Shown here: one piece after another, positions 8,361-18,695 of the stretch | How positions within the stretch are numbered: the stretch's first letter is position 1 | Layout: every line of letters starts with the position of its first letter | Source of the DNA: Methylocaldum szegediense | GTDB lineage: Bacteria > Pseudomonadota > Gammaproteobacteria > Methylococcales > Methylococcaceae | DNA length: 64,000 nt | Assembly (NCBI RefSeq): GCF_949769195.1 | Contig: NZ_OX458333.1 | Coordinates: forward strand, 4,560,001-4,624,000 | Direction of reading: 5' to 3' | Position numbers and translations under genes: made by a program | The notes under the pieces: generated by a model | Told to the model about the DNA's origin: nothing | Seen by the model: only the letters and a program-made list of their open reading frames with translations | Databases searched by the model: none

Positions 8361-8669
8361 ATGGAAAACACAGTCAGACAAGAAACAATTCCTGAAAGAA
8401 CCATCACGATAACGGGCGAGCACGCGGAGTTGGCCTCTCCCGAGGAAATCGCCGCCGGAATCAGCGCCGCCGCCGAGGTATTTGCACGGAACGGCGTCGA
8501 TCCTCTGGCTTGCGCCGCGGCGATCGCAAAACTGGAACGGGACGAACTCCTCAGTCGCGAAGAAGCTTTGCTCTGTGTCATCTGGGATCACGCCGAAGAC
8601 GCGGCTTTCAGAGCCGTTACCCTGGGCTGGTTGAGCCGCGCCGTGGACATTCGCATCGCGGTTTCCTGA
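8361..8669 (+). CDS. Uncharacterised 102-residue protein
   Basis: I do not recognise a family. The product is acidic, Ala/Glu-rich and predicted helical, with no signal peptide or membrane segment (for example EEIAAGISAAAEVFARNG, then AAAIAKLERDELLSREEALL). GC content and codon use match the nif region, and the protein has a regular amphipathic pattern, so it is probably real. The ribosome site is poor (GTGGTAGTCAA). It follows the lon/flavodoxin relic by 32 bases and may have belonged to the same nif-associated transcript; no function can be given. Confidence 0.55.
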   Translation: MENTVRQETIPERTITITGEHAELASPEEIAAGISAAAEVFARNGVDPLACAAAIAKLERDELLSREEALLCVIWDHAEDAAFRAVTLGWLSRAVDIRIAVS

Positions 8670-8806
8670 GCACCTTGTTCCTCCTTCGACTGGCTCGGCA
8701 CCCGGTTTCGAAGTGGCTGGGTTAATGAATTTTCGTAATTAAGCGTTGACTGGACTAAATAACCTATCAAACGATCCCTCCCAAATTTCGTGAAAATTCC
8801 GATATA

Positions 8807-8831
8807 GTCCGCTATGGTACATAAAGCGGAC
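8807..8831. promoter_or_regulatory. Inverted repeat upstream of the CopD-like gene
   Basis: GTCCGCT (8807-8813) and AGCGGAC (8825-8831) form a perfect 7-base inverted repeat separated by 11 bases, about 80 bases before the CopD-like start. A TATAGT hexamer at 8803-8808 could be a -10 box overlapping the left arm. This is compatible with an operator for a dimeric regulator, but no regulator gene is adjacent. The rest of the 8670-8913 gap shows nothing else. Confidence 0.3.
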
Positions 8832-8913
8832 ACCCTCGCTTTCGTCGCAACCGCAGAAATCGGAGCGGCTTTTCAACTAAATTGACCCAGTACCGCTTGT
8901 CGACAGAACGAAC

Positions 8914-9357
8914 ATGTACGAATTAGCAATATTGGCTCATGTCATCGGCGCAACGATTTGGACCGGGGGTCATATAGTCCTCGCGCTTGCGGTATTGCCT
9001 GATGTGTTGAAACATGAGGACTTGAGCTACATTCGGCGGTTTGAATCCGGTTACGAAAAGATAGGGATTCCCGCTTTGATCGTTCAAATAGTATCTGGCT
9101 TATATTTAGCGAGCTTTCTGGTACCTGAGGTTTCGAAGATCTTTGATTGGGGAAACCCGGCAGTTAAGTTGCTGTGGGTAAAATTATCGTTGTTGCTGAT
9201 TACGGCCCTACTGGCCGCTGACGCTAGGCTGCGAGTGATACCGAATTTGAGCCCGTCAAATTTGAATTCTCTTGCGCTCCATATCATTCCTGTAACTGCG
9301 GTTTCGGTGCTGTTTGTGATATCGGGCGTGTTGTACAGATTGGGTTGGTTTGCTTGA
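8914..9357 (+). CDS. CopD-like integral membrane protein
   Basis: A 147-residue protein with four hydrophobic segments (roughly residues 3-25, 47-68, 82-104 and 121-143) and conserved-looking histidines in the first helix and its end (LAHVIGATIWTGGHI). This pattern fits the CopD/DUF2214-like family of small membrane proteins in copper resistance or haem-dependent membrane complexes. No ribosome site is obvious. It stands between a gene gap with an inverted repeat and an insertion sequence. Copper handling would suit a methanotroph, but the assignment is at family level only. Confidence 0.65.
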   Translation: MYELAILAHVIGATIWTGGHIVLALAVLPDVLKHEDLSYIRRFESGYEKIGIPALIVQIVSGLYLASFLVPEVSKIFDWGNPAVKLLWVKLSLLLITALLAADARLRVIPNLSPSNLNSLALHIIPVTAVSVLFVISGVLYRLGWFA

Positions 9358-9405
9358 TCGGCTTGTCGTGTGTGTTGGCAGCGCGTAGTAGACCGACTTC
9401 ATGGG

Positions 9406-10371
9406 TTAAGTGTCAAGTCCCGCAAGATCGTAAACCTTCTTTCGAAAAAGATGAGGATGGGACAGTTGCCAGTTTTTGAGAGCCTGGATCGGGGTGAGAT
9501 GGCCTAAGGCCTTTTGGGGAATGTGATGATTGTACAGCTCGACATAGCGGTGCAAGGTGGTGTCCAGATCGGCGGTTGAATCGAAGTGATGGGTTTGCAA
9601 CACCTCCTCGATGCGGCCGTTGAATCGTTCCACCAGGCCATTCGTTTGGGGCCGTCCCGGCGGAATCAGGCGATGTTCGATGCCTTGTTCAGTACAGAGG
9701 CGGTCAAACTCATGCGTCCCCGAGGGCTGCCGAGTTCGGGTCAGGAAACGGTCGGTAAACTCCGAGCCGTTGTCGGTCAGGCATTTCTGGATGCGGAAAG
9801 GCGCGGCCTGAATCACCGCTTTGAGGAAGTCCTTTGCGCTTAAGGCGGAGCGGTTGGGCTTGAGGGCGACATAGACCCAGCGGGTGGCGCGGTCGATGGC
9901 GACGAACAGGTATCGGCGGGGTTCGCCGTCGATGGCGGGCAAGTACTTAACATCCAGGTGAAGGAAGCCGGGCTCATAGGCCTTGAAGGGTTTGACCTTC
10001 GCCTTCTCTGTAGGCGGAAGCAGGGTCTTGAGGGACGCCACCCCGTGGCGGCGCAGGCAGCGGTCTAGCCCGGAACGGGACACGGCGGGATTGAGAAATT
10101 CCCGGGTCACGGCCAGGAGATCATCCAAGGGGAGGAGCAGAGCTTGGCGGAGGTAGACCACGATGGCTTCCTGGGCGGGCGTGAGCGTGGTTCTGAGGGT
10201 GTGGGGCCGGTGTGAGGCATCTTCGACCGAGGAGCGGTGTTTCCACTTGCGGACGGTCGTTCGGCTAATGCCATGCTTTTGGGCCAAGGCGCGCTCGCTC
10301 AACGTGGACGCTTGAATGGCCTGCCGAACGGCCGGGGTGGTACGGGCGTTCTTATGAAGACGAATCTGCAT
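9406..10371 (-). CDS. IS481-family transposase
   Basis: A 321-residue DDE transposase. The N-terminus (MQIRLHKNARTTPAVRQAI, then a helix-turn-helix in LAQKHGISRTTVRKWK) is typical of IS481. The catalytic core has Asp in HLDVKYLP, Asp in LTDNGSEF and Glu in LVERFNGRIEEV, followed by YNHHIPQKALGHLTP. The ATG at 10371 is preferred; a GTG five codons upstream is also open. The gene appears intact and may be active. Confidence 0.92.
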   Translation of the reverse strand: MQIRLHKNARTTPAVRQAIQASTLSERALAQKHGISRTTVRKWKHRSSVEDASHRPHTLRTTLTPAQEAIVVYLRQALLLPLDDLLAVTREFLNPAVSRSGLDRCLRRHGVASLKTLLPPTEKAKVKPFKAYEPGFLHLDVKYLPAIDGEPRRYLFVAIDRATRWVYVALKPNRSALSAKDFLKAVIQAAPFRIQKCLTDNGSEFTDRFLTRTRQPSGTHEFDRLCTEQGIEHRLIPPGRPQTNGLVERFNGRIEEVLQTHHFDSTADLDTTLHRYVELYNHHIPQKALGHLTPIQALKNWQLSHPHLFRKKVYDLAGLDT

Positions 10372-10480
10372 GGAGAGAAACCTCACTTGGACGAACCGAA
10401 TATCTCCTGGAGAAGGCTCCGGGCTTCGAACAGAGCATAACTCCTTCTCGGTAAATAATCACACGAGACGCGACAGTTAA
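9406..10480. mobile_element. Insertion sequence, IS481 family
   Basis: One intact transposase gene flanked by imperfect terminal inverted repeats: TTAAGTGTCAAGTCCCGCAA at 9406-9425 and the complement of 10458-10480 (TTAACTGTCGCGTCTCGTGT), matching at about 16 of 23 positions. The transposase stop coincides with the left repeat. I could not identify a clear target-site duplication, so the exact ends may be off by a few bases. A decayed relative of its transposase is found at 60968-61098. Confidence 0.75.
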
Positions 10481-11320
10481 GCCCTGTGAAAACCCGCCTA
10501 CAAAAACGTCGATTTTTCTATTAAGGCGTGCCTCGCAAAATTTCGGGTGTCCTTACTTGGCAGGGATCCCCCGTCGTTTTCAGCCAGGTAGGTGTCGAAA
10601 ATGTAAGCCAATCCAAACCGCGCCTGAGTTAGGCGAGACGAGAAACCATCAGGGAGGCGGTGTTTTCGAGGTTTCCCAAAATGGTTGGAGTTTGGGGAGC
10701 GTCGAAAATCCCGCTTTTTTGATTCCGGTGGACGGAAATGGGCAGTTTACGGGAAATCACGAGGGAGCATTTTGGGAGGCGATGTACGGTCGAACCCGGT
10801 AAGCGGCTACTTGAGGCGCTTAGTTTACGGGCTGCCTTTTCCGTAAAAGGCCGGTCGCTTTTGCAAAGCCTTTCAGTGCGCCTCTTCTGGATAGTGACCG
10901 CTTGCCGGCAAGGGCGACGGCAACGGGTGCCGCGATTCCGTTCCGCCGGTTTCATCCAGTACCCTGCCTTAAGGACCGACCGAAGCCGCATTACCAACCT
11001 ATCTATATGAAACCCTTGGCTTCGACCGCCGACGAGGTTAATCTGCTTGATGCCGATCGCGTTCGGAATCGATCGGTCAGCGTGAAGAATCTTCTGTTCG
11101 GGGTGAAAGCACCGCAGGATGCAGACCCTGACAGGAGTACAGAGCATGACGAAATAGGAGTTTGTCGGCGAAGTCGACTGCCGGCGGAGATTGCCCGGTG
11201 GATACACGCCGGTTTAACACCGTCGCGCAGCGGCTTACCTGAACGATAGTTTCAAGCCGACGGTTCCCCCAACGGCTGAATTTTGCGTAAGACAGGTATC
11301 AACTTATGGGAGGAATATAG
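10481..11320. other. 840-base gap without a supportable gene
   Basis: Between the IS481 element and the cytochrome P460-like gene. Open frames exist on both strands (for example 10902-11249 and, reversed, 10629-11207), but their products look like arbitrary Arg/Pro/Ser-rich translations without family motifs, ribosome sites or upstream promoters. The sequence may be remains of genes disrupted when the IS arrived. A ribosome site (GGGAGGAATATAG) at its right end serves the next gene. Confidence 0.5.
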
Positions 11321-11809
11321 ATGAATAAACACATCATCAGCATGGCGGCCATCGGAATTCTTAACCTGTGCTTCGCAGGCGCCGCGTGGTCGGAAGAGGC
11401 AAAGGTCAAGTATCCTGAAGGTTATCGGGACTGGACTCACGTCAAATCGATGGTGATCGAGCAAGGGCATCCTCTCTATGACTCGTTCGGCGGTATTCAT
11501 CATATCTATGCCAATGACAAAGCCCTCAAAGCTCTGAAGGAGGGAGGCAGCCATCCCGATGGCTCAGTGCTGATTTTCGATCTCCTCGAAGCCAAGAAGG
11601 AGAACAACGCCATTGTGGAGGGTAACCGAAAAGTTCTTGGCGTAATGGAAAAGGATTCCCAGAAGTTCAAGGAAACCGGAGGCTGGGGCTTCGAAGGATT
11701 CAAAGGAGACACCCAGGAAAGAGTAGTCACGGACCCGAAGACCGCGTGTTTTTCCTGCCACGAACCGCAGAAGCAATCAGATTACGTATACAGCACCTAT
11801 CGCAAGTAG
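11321..11809 (+). CDS. Cytochrome P460 / cytochrome c'-beta family protein
   Basis: A 162-residue exported c-type cytochrome. It has a signal peptide (hydrophobic residues 5-20, cleavage near AWS-EE) and one haem motif, CFSCH, at residues 143-147 followed by EPQKQSDYVYS close to the C-terminus. The body (YRDWTHVKSMVI, HHIYANDKALKALKEG, NRKVLGVMEKDSQKF, GGWGFEGF) matches the P460/c'-beta fold of methanotrophs and ammonia oxidisers, used for hydroxylamine oxidation (P460) or NO binding (c'-beta). A Lys in NRKVLGVM might be the haem-crosslinking Lys of P460, but I cannot confirm the alignment, so either subtype is possible. The ribosome site GGGAGG is good. Confidence 0.85.
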   Translation: MNKHIISMAAIGILNLCFAGAAWSEEAKVKYPEGYRDWTHVKSMVIEQGHPLYDSFGGIHHIYANDKALKALKEGGSHPDGSVLIFDLLEAKKENNAIVEGNRKVLGVMEKDSQKFKETGGWGFEGFKGDTQERVVTDPKTACFSCHEPQKQSDYVYSTYRK

Positions 11810-11951
11810 GCACCGGCATATCGATGGGACACCCGGCACGTGACCATTAGAGGGCGAAGCTTCGCTGCTTCAGCCTAAACGGGCGCTGTAAGAGCGGAGC
11901 ATAGTCCGACTAGTCGCCGGGCAATCCCCGTTTCGGACGAGCTATACTCGT

Positions 11952-12009
11952 CGCGCCTCTCTACGTAAAGCGCCTTCCGCTGGCGCTTGTGTGCACGTAG
12001 AGGGGCGCG
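11952..12009. repeat. Long hairpin between convergent genes
   Basis: CGCGCCTCTCTACGT (11952-11966) pairs with ACGTAGAGGGGCGCG (11995-12009) with one mismatch, and inside it AAGCGCC pairs with GGCGCTT. The hairpin sits between the convergent cytochrome and aldo/keto reductase genes, where a bidirectional terminator would be useful. Only short T stretches flank it, so it may instead be a dispersed palindromic repeat. The remaining bases of the 11810-12040 gap show nothing else. Confidence 0.6.
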
Positions 12010-12040
12010 TTTCTAGCCTACTTCAGACTCGCGAAACTGG

Positions 12041-13054
<1,014 letters not shown>

Positions 13055-13789
13055 GGTTTCGTTTCCTCTCGTCTAAGGTTTTTTACAAAACGATTCGATG
13101 GAACGAAGCATTGAAACTCGCCGAGCAGCCCCTTCCTTTCCACCCACTTCCTGCGCGACGGCACGGCTTCCGCCATGCGTAGCGTATTGCTTGCCTGCGC
13201 GATGACCAGCGCGGTATCCCATACGACTTCACCGCACTTGGAGGTTTTTCATTCCTATCCGAAAACCGGGTGAGCCCGTCTGAATATTTATGTTGCGTGG
13301 CTCAATGATGCTTCAGCTCCATAGTCAAAGGGTCAATCTTACCCCACATTCGGGCGACTGGTTCCTCAGAAGCCGAGGCAAGCGCCGGCTTTCCGGACGC
13401 TTCGGATTTTGCACCGACGTAAGAATATTCCGTTCTCTCATCATCTCGGGTTTTCACTGCTTTGTGTCCGGGTTGTGTTCCGACCGGTCGATCAAGCCAG
13501 AACGTTCCTAACCATTTAGGGAGCCGGTCTCGGAGCGAAATTGAGAACCCGAGCCGTCGCAGCCTTGGACACACCGGATGCGATACCGGTTTGCGGCGAC
13601 ATCTGTAGAAAGCCGATGACCGGGTCGACTAGGGGTTGGGTCGGAGGTAGTGATCGGCTAAGAAGCTATTCCCGCAGGTGCCTTCCTGCTCGGCTCAGGG
13701 CAAACGGCCCACTTCGATAGCTTTTCCTGTATCGTCCCATCCTATCAGGCGGGGAGCTGAGAAGCCTGGCGGCGTTGTTGGCGAGCCAA
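13055..13789. other. 735-base gap without a supportable gene
   Basis: This lies between the aldo/keto reductase start and the tRNA-Phe region. The longest frame (reverse, 13302-13574) encodes 90 residues without recognisable motifs; GC and codon use give no support. The right part around 13640-13780 contains small repeats only. No RNA gene other than the tRNA is apparent. Confidence 0.5.
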
Positions 13790-13829
13790 CAAAAAAGGCC
13801 TGCCGGAGAAAAACCGTGCAAGCCTTCGT
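13790..13829 (-). terminator. Probable rho-independent terminator after tRNA-Phe
   Basis: Read on the minus strand just after the tRNA, AAGGCTTGC and GGCAGGCCTT form a stem with a 13-base loop, followed by a run of T residues (the complement of AACAAAAAA at 13788-13796). Position and T-run fit termination of the tRNA transcript. Confidence 0.65.
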
Positions 13830-13835
13830 TTTATA

Positions 13836-13911
<76 letters not shown>

Positions 13912-13963
13912 GATGGCGAATGGAGTTGCGTATTAAACCTGTTACGCGGATGGCAGTCAAGCA

Positions 13964-14644
13964 CTAATGTTTTATCGTCCCGACCATTTTTTGGGAATTG
14001 GCAAAAGTTTCTTCGGATGTTTTGTCCGGGTATTCGCATAGGTCGGCGATGGGGCAGATAGGGCATTTCGGTTTTCGGGCAACGCAGGTATAGCGGCCGT
14101 GTAGGATGAGAAGGTGGTGAGCATTCTTGAAGTATTGTCTGGGAACCGTGCGCTCCAGTTTTCGCTCGACCTCCAGTACCGTTTTGCCGGTTGCGAGGCG
14201 GGTTCGGTTCGCGACACGGAAGATGTGGGTGTCTACGGCGATCGTATGCTGGTCAAATGCGGTATTGAGGATAACGTTGGCGGTTTTTCGGCCGACGCCG
14301 GGCAGCGCCATCAATTCTTCCCGTGTTTGCGGTACTTGCCCGTTGTGTTTCTCCAATAGCACTCGGCACATCGCGATGATGTTCCGGGCCTTGGTAGGGT
14401 AGAGATTAATAGTCTTGATGTATTCCTTTAGACCCTCTTCGCCTAAGGCGAGAATGGCTTCAGGAGTGTTCGCGACCGGGAATAATCGAGCGGTGGCCTT
14501 GTTGACGCCCTTGTCGGTCGCCTGGGCCGACAGGACCACTGCGATCAGCAGTTCGAACGGTGTCGAGTGCTTGAGTTCGGTAGTGGGTTCCGGAATGGCC
14601 GCGGCCAATCGCTCGAAGATCAGTCTGCGCTTTTCAGCGTTCAT
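13964..14644 (-). CDS. nth: Endonuclease III (Nth)
   Basis: A 226-residue base-excision repair DNA glycosylase/AP lyase acting on oxidised pyrimidines. The helix-hairpin-helix LPGVGRKTANV contains the catalytic Lys, the catalytic Asp is in AVDTHIFRVANR, and the [4Fe-4S] ligands are C-x6-C-x2-C-x5-C (CVARKPKCPICPIADLC). It is somewhat longer at the C-terminus than the E. coli protein. Its start overlaps the end of rnfE by 11 bases, the same arrangement as rsxE-nth in E. coli, so it is the last gene of the rnf operon. Confidence 0.96.
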   Translation of the reverse strand: MNAEKRRLIFERLAAAIPEPTTELKHSTPFELLIAVVLSAQATDKGVNKATARLFPVANTPEAILALGEEGLKEYIKTINLYPTKARNIIAMCRVLLEKHNGQVPQTREELMALPGVGRKTANVILNTAFDQHTIAVDTHIFRVANRTRLATGKTVLEVERKLERTVPRQYFKNAHHLLILHGRYTCVARKPKCPICPIADLCEYPDKTSEETFANSQKMVGTIKH

Positions 14645-15353
14645 GCTTCTCGGACGGGAGAGTAACGGACCGCTCGGCTTGAATGGGGGCGGTTTTGCCG
14701 AGCGTTTTTCTCTTCGTCCCGGCGTCGATGAGGTTTTTCACGGCAATTAGGAGGCCGAGGCCGATGAAGGCTCCAGGCGGCAGAATCGCCAGAAGAAAAC
14801 CGTCGTAGTCTTCAAATATGGGCAACGTCCAATTCTTGGCGGTTTCTCCGAACATTAGGTCGGCGCGATTCAGCACTGCACCGGTCCCTATCGCTTCGCG
14901 CAGCGCGCCGAGCAGCGCCAGAGCAAAGGTAAAGCCCAATCCGACGAACAGGCCGTCTACCAAGGCGTGGTCGACTGTGTTCTTGGACGCGAAAGCTTCG
15001 GCACGACCGATGATGGCGCAATTGGTGACGATCAGCGGAATGAAGATGCCGAGCGTTCTGTGAAGATCGTGGAAGAAAGCGTTCATCAACAAATCGATGA
15101 TGGTGACGTTCGAGGCGATGATGAGCACGAATACCGGCAGCCGGATTTCGGTCGCGAGCTGAGTCCGAATCAGCGAAACGATGACGTTGGAAAACACCAA
15201 GGCCGCTGTAGTGGCGAGGCCGAGCCCGAGGCTGTTGATCACGGTGTTGCTGATCGCGAGCAAAGGGCACAGTCCCAACAGTGCGACAAAGGCCTGATTG
15301 TTCTGCCACAGTCCGTCGCGGACGATTTTCTGGTACTTGGCAAAATCGATCAT
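14634..15353 (-). CDS. rnfE: Electron transport complex subunit RnfE
   Basis: A 239-residue integral membrane subunit of the Rnf complex, which couples electron transfer between ferredoxin and NAD to ion movement. Sequence landmarks are NPALVALLGLCPLLA-like NQAFVALLGLCPLLAIS near the N-terminus, FVLIIASNVTIIDLLMNAFF, and LIVTNCAIIGRAEAFASKN; six membrane helices are expected. It is homologous to RnfA with opposite topology. It overlaps rnfG by 4 bases at its start and nth at its end. Confidence 0.95.
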   Translation of the reverse strand: MIDFAKYQKIVRDGLWQNNQAFVALLGLCPLLAISNTVINSLGLGLATTAALVFSNVIVSLIRTQLATEIRLPVFVLIIASNVTIIDLLMNAFFHDLHRTLGIFIPLIVTNCAIIGRAEAFASKNTVDHALVDGLFVGLGFTFALALLGALREAIGTGAVLNRADLMFGETAKNWTLPIFEDYDGFLLAILPPGAFIGLGLLIAVKNLIDAGTKRKTLGKTAPIQAERSVTLPSEKHER

Positions 15354-15994
15354 AGATTCATTCTCAGAGCAGTACCCGCTTCCTGCTCGAACAACCGGTC
15401 CTTGTGCCGCTCGAAGAAGATCAAGGTCTGGTAAACCGCTTTGACGACGGCGCGAGGTGTGATCGTTGCTCCGGTGAACTGGTCGAAGTCGCCTCCATCT
15501 CGCTTGACTTTCCAGCGGGCCTCGGAAGGATTGTCCAACGAGCGGCCGTCGAAGGTGAAGATCCAGTCCGATTTGTCGGTATCGATGGGATCACCCAGTC
15601 CCGGAGTTTCGCGGTGGCTCACGACCCTGACACCGGCCAGGGAGCCGTCCACGCGCACCGCCACCAATAGCTTGATCGCTCCGTTGTAGCCGTCCGGAGC
15701 GACGGGAGACAGAATTGCCGCCACCGGGTTGCCGTCTTTTCGCGCACGGTAGATGGTGACTGGGTTATCGGTGCCCAGCCTGGGATCGGTAGCCGTTATC
15801 GTGTCGGTGAGAATGTCGTTGTCGAACCACTCGGCCGGAATTAGGGATTCCAGGGTACGCAATAGAACGGCCTGTTCGTTGGCGTCGATGCGCTCTTTCG
15901 TGCCGTCGTGCACCAGCGCCACCAGTCCTATGCCGATCACTGCGAACAGGCCGAGCGCGGCGGCGGCATTGATGATCGATTTGGGAAAGCTCAT
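15350..15994 (-). CDS. rnfG: Electron transport complex subunit RnfG
   Basis: A 214-residue subunit with one N-terminal membrane helix (about residues 8-28) and a periplasmic FMN-binding domain. The flavin attachment motif [ST]-G-A-T-x-[ST] is present as TGATIT in FDQFTGATITPRAVV near residue 180, where the second Thr is expected to carry FMN by a phosphoester bond. PGLGDPIDT is the conserved loop. It overlaps rnfD by 4 bases and rnfE by 4 bases, showing tight coupling. Confidence 0.95.
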   Translation of the reverse strand: MSFPKSIINAAAALGLFAVIGIGLVALVHDGTKERIDANEQAVLLRTLESLIPAEWFDNDILTDTITATDPRLGTDNPVTIYRARKDGNPVAAILSPVAPDGYNGAIKLLVAVRVDGSLAGVRVVSHRETPGLGDPIDTDKSDWIFTFDGRSLDNPSEARWKVKRDGGDFDQFTGATITPRAVVKAVYQTLIFFERHKDRLFEQEAGTALRMNL

Positions 15995-17022
15995 TTGGGA
16001 TGTCCGTAGACCCGCGGGCGGGTGTAGTGATCTATGGTTGGGGCGGCCAGATTCAAGAGCAGGACCGCGAACGCGACGCCGTCCGGATACCCGCCAAAGC
16101 TACGGATGACGAACACCAGGAGCCCGATCGATGTGCCGTAAATCAAGCGCCCGCGCGGTGTGGTCGAGGCCGTGACCGGATCGGTGGCGATGAAGAAAGC
16201 ACCGAGCATGGCGGCTCCGCTGAAGCACTGGAACAGAGGTGTCGGATAAACGGTCGGGTCAATCAGGAAGAAGATCAGCGATACGCCGAAGAGACCTCCC
16301 AGGAATCCGGCCGGTATCTGCCAGGCAACGGTGCCGCGCTTCAGTAGCCACAGTCCACCGAGAAGAAAGCCGAAATTGACCCACTGCCAGCCTCGACCGC
16401 CGATCCCCGAGAATAGAACTCCCGCTTGGACTTCGTCCAGCGGACGATTAAGGCCGAGTTGGGTCTTGATCGTGTCGAGCGGCGTCGCCATGGTGAGTGC
16501 ATCGAAGCTCATGCCCGGCGGCAAAGTGCGGTTAAAGATCGCATTCCAAGCATCGGCGAAACCGAGCACGGAACCGGCGAGATCCTTGGGCGGAAGCCAG
16601 GCGGTCATGTGCTGAGGAAAAGAGATCAGGAGCACGGCATAGCCGACCATCGCCGGATTGAAGGGATTGTAGCCCAATCCGCCGTAAAGCTGTTTGCCGA
16701 CCACAATCGCGAACAGCGTTCCGAAAGCCGTGACCCACCACGGCACCAGAGGGGGCAGCGAGATTGCCAACAGCACGGCGGTGAGAGCAGCGCTGCAATC
16801 CTTGAGTGTCGCCAGGATAGGTCGCCGACGTAGGGATAGTACCGCGGCCTCGCCCAGTCCAGCCGCGAGCAGGGCGATGACGCACTGCACGAGCACCCCG
16901 CTTCCGAATTGCCACACCAGGGCCGCCAAACCCGGTACCAGTGCTACGAGTACCTCCAGCATGATGCGGTTGACACTGCGGATTGGGGGGAGATACGGCC
17001 CTTGGGCAGTCGGAAAACGCAT
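15991..17022 (-). CDS. rnfD: Electron transport complex subunit RnfD
   Basis: A 343-residue integral membrane subunit homologous to NqrB, with covalent FMN. The ATG at 17022 gives the expected start (MRFPTAQGPYLPP, then SVNRIMLEVLVALVPG); the open frame further upstream overlaps rnfC and is not credible. The segment DALTMATPLDTIK contains the candidate FMN-bearing Thr, and GGLGYNPFNPAMVGYA and FIATDPVTASTTPRGR are family signatures. A weak ribosome site precedes it, 32 bases after rnfC. Confidence 0.94.
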   Translation of the reverse strand: MRFPTAQGPYLPPIRSVNRIMLEVLVALVPGLAALVWQFGSGVLVQCVIALLAAGLGEAAVLSLRRRPILATLKDCSAALTAVLLAISLPPLVPWWVTAFGTLFAIVVGKQLYGGLGYNPFNPAMVGYAVLLISFPQHMTAWLPPKDLAGSVLGFADAWNAIFNRTLPPGMSFDALTMATPLDTIKTQLGLNRPLDEVQAGVLFSGIGGRGWQWVNFGFLLGGLWLLKRGTVAWQIPAGFLGGLFGVSLIFFLIDPTVYPTPLFQCFSGAAMLGAFFIATDPVTASTTPRGRLIYGTSIGLLVFVIRSFGGYPDGVAFAVLLLNLAAPTIDHYTRPRVYGHPK

Positions 17023-17054
17023 GTAGTTGGTTAAATGTAAGACAATGAATGTTT

Positions 17055-18695
17055 TCAGTCCGCATTTGCGTTGCTGGACCGGGTCTCGTCGTGACCGTCG
17101 TTGATCGACGCGACGCGATCCGCCGCTATTATGGTTTCTCGCTGATCGTGAGCGATGGACGTGGCATTTTCCCGCGGGGGTGCGGTTTTTTCTGCGCGAC
17201 GCCGCTTGGCGCGCTCGATCGCTTCGAGGATCTCCGGCGCTTTTCCAGTTTCGAGACTCTCCTTCTTCCGCTTTATGCTCTCCGCCCACTCGCGTTTTTC
17301 CAGCTCCTTGCGTGCCTGGCGCGATTCATATCGGCGGCGGGCGTGCTCTGCCTTTTCACGCTCGCGCCGCTTGGCAATGGCCTTGCTCTTGGCGGCACGG
17401 AAATATTGCACGAGTGGGATGTGGCTAGGGCAGACGACGTCGCAACAGCCACATTCGATGCAATCGAAAAGATTGTAGTCCAGCGCGCGTTCGGTTTGAT
17501 TCGAGCGGCTATACCAGTAAAGTTGTTGGGGCAACAGGCTGACCGGGCAGACGTCGGCGCACGTTCCGCAGCGGATGCAGGGTAGGGAGCGCTTTTCGCC
17601 GATCAGTTCGTTTCGTCCGGCGACCAAGAGGCAATTGACCGATTTGGTCAGAGGCAGCTGGTCGGTCGGTACCGCGAAGCCCATCAACGGTCCGCCCAGA
17701 ACGAGCCGCTCGGCTTCGTCCGTGTAGCCCCCGCATTGCCGGATGAGATCCGCAAGAGGCGTACCGATCCGAGCCAACACATTCTGCGGCCGTCGAACGC
17801 CGCGGCCGGTGACGGTGACGATGCGGGAAATCAACGGAATACCGCGAACCACGGCGTTGTAGACTGCAGCCGCCGTTCCCACGTTCTGACAAACGATGCC
17901 GATGTCGGCGGGGAGGCCGCGGGTCGGCACCTCGCGGTCGGTGAGCACGCTGATCAATTGCTTCTCGCCACCGATGGGATAGATCGCAGGAACGCGGACG
18001 AGCCGAATGGCATTGAAACGGCCTTGTTGTTTCGCTGTTTCCAAAGCGTGAAACGCTTCCGGCATGTCGCTCTCGACGGCCAACAGGCAATGCTCCGCCC
18101 GGAGAATATGAAGTAGGATTTTCGCACCTTCCAGCACATCCTCGGGATACTGCCTGAGTAGGCTATCGTCGCACGTGATATAGGGCTCGCATTCGGCGCC
18201 GTTCAGAATCAGGGTATCGACCTTGCGATCCTCGCCCGGAGAGACCTTGACCGAGGTCGGGAAAGCCGCGCCGCCTAGACCCACGATGCCGGCTTCGTGA
18301 ATGCGTCGCCGCAATTCCTCGGGCGAACACCGCTTGTAATCGGCTATCCCGGTAAAGCCGACGGCGGCGTCTTCGCCGTCGGTCTCGATCACGATGCATG
18401 AACCGGACAGCCCCGACGGATGAGGTAGCGGCAAGTCTTCGATCGCTTGGACGATGCCGGAACTCGAGGCATGGATCGGCGGATTGAAGGGATGATCGTC
18501 ACGAGCGATGACTTGGCCTTTGAGGACGCGGTCGCCCGGTGCGACGACGGGTTTGGAATCTTCGCCGCTGCGCTGTTGCAGGGGAAAGACCAGGCGTTTG
18601 GGTATCGGGGCGACGAGCGGGGCCGAGGACGATTCCCGCTTATGGCCCTCCAGCTGCAAGCCGCCATGAAACGTCCAGAGCTTGAACAGGCTCAC
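17055..18695 (-). CDS. rnfC: Electron transport complex subunit RnfC
   Basis: A 546-residue peripheral subunit that binds NADH/FMN and two [4Fe-4S] clusters. Early residues [11 protein letters not shown] and the GDRVLKGQ segment, the nucleotide-binding region with [13 protein letters not shown], then the two motifs [12 protein letters not shown] and [12 protein letters not shown] are all present. The C-terminus is a short Lys/Arg/Glu-rich coiled region, shorter than in E. coli RsxC. A GTG at 18695 overlapping the rnfB stop (GTGA) is taken as start because the conserved [11 protein letters not shown] follows at once; upstream codons lie inside rnfB. Confidence 0.94.
   Translation of the reverse strand: MSLFKLWTFHGGLQLEGHKRESSSAPLVAPIPKRLVFPLQQRSGEDSKPVVAPGDRVLKGQVIARDDHPFNPPIHASSSGIVQAIEDLPLPHPSGLSGSCIVIETDGEDAAVGFTGIADYKRCSPEELRRRIHEAGIVGLGGAAFPTSVKVSPGEDRKVDTLILNGAECEPYITCDDSLLRQYPEDVLEGAKILLHILRAEHCLLAVESDMPEAFHALETAKQQGRFNAIRLVRVPAIYPIGGEKQLISVLTDREVPTRGLPADIGIVCQNVGTAAAVYNAVVRGIPLISRIVTVTGRGVRRPQNVLARIGTPLADLIRQCGGYTDEAERLVLGGPLMGFAVPTDQLPLTKSVNCLLVAGRNELIGEKRSLPCIRCGTCADVCPVSLLPQQLYWYSRSNQTERALDYNLFDCIECGCCDVVCPSHIPLVQYFRAAKSKAIAKRREREKAEHARRRYESRQARKELEKREWAESIKRKKESLETGKAPEILEAIERAKRRRAEKTAPPRENATSIAHDQRETIIAADRVASINDGHDETRSSNANAD

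Noticed and set aside
10629-11207. Reverse frame of 192 codons in the gap after the IS481 element
   Set aside because: The product is rich in Arg, Ser and Pro, has no motif or ribosome site, and a forward frame covers part of the same region equally badly.
13302-13574. Reverse 90-codon frame before tRNA-Phe
   Set aside because: No family resemblance, no promoter or ribosome site, and codon use is not distinctive.
15991-17289. rnfD starting far upstream at 17289
   Set aside because: The extra 89 codons lie inside rnfC and lack homology; the ATG at 17022 gives the normal RnfD N-terminus.
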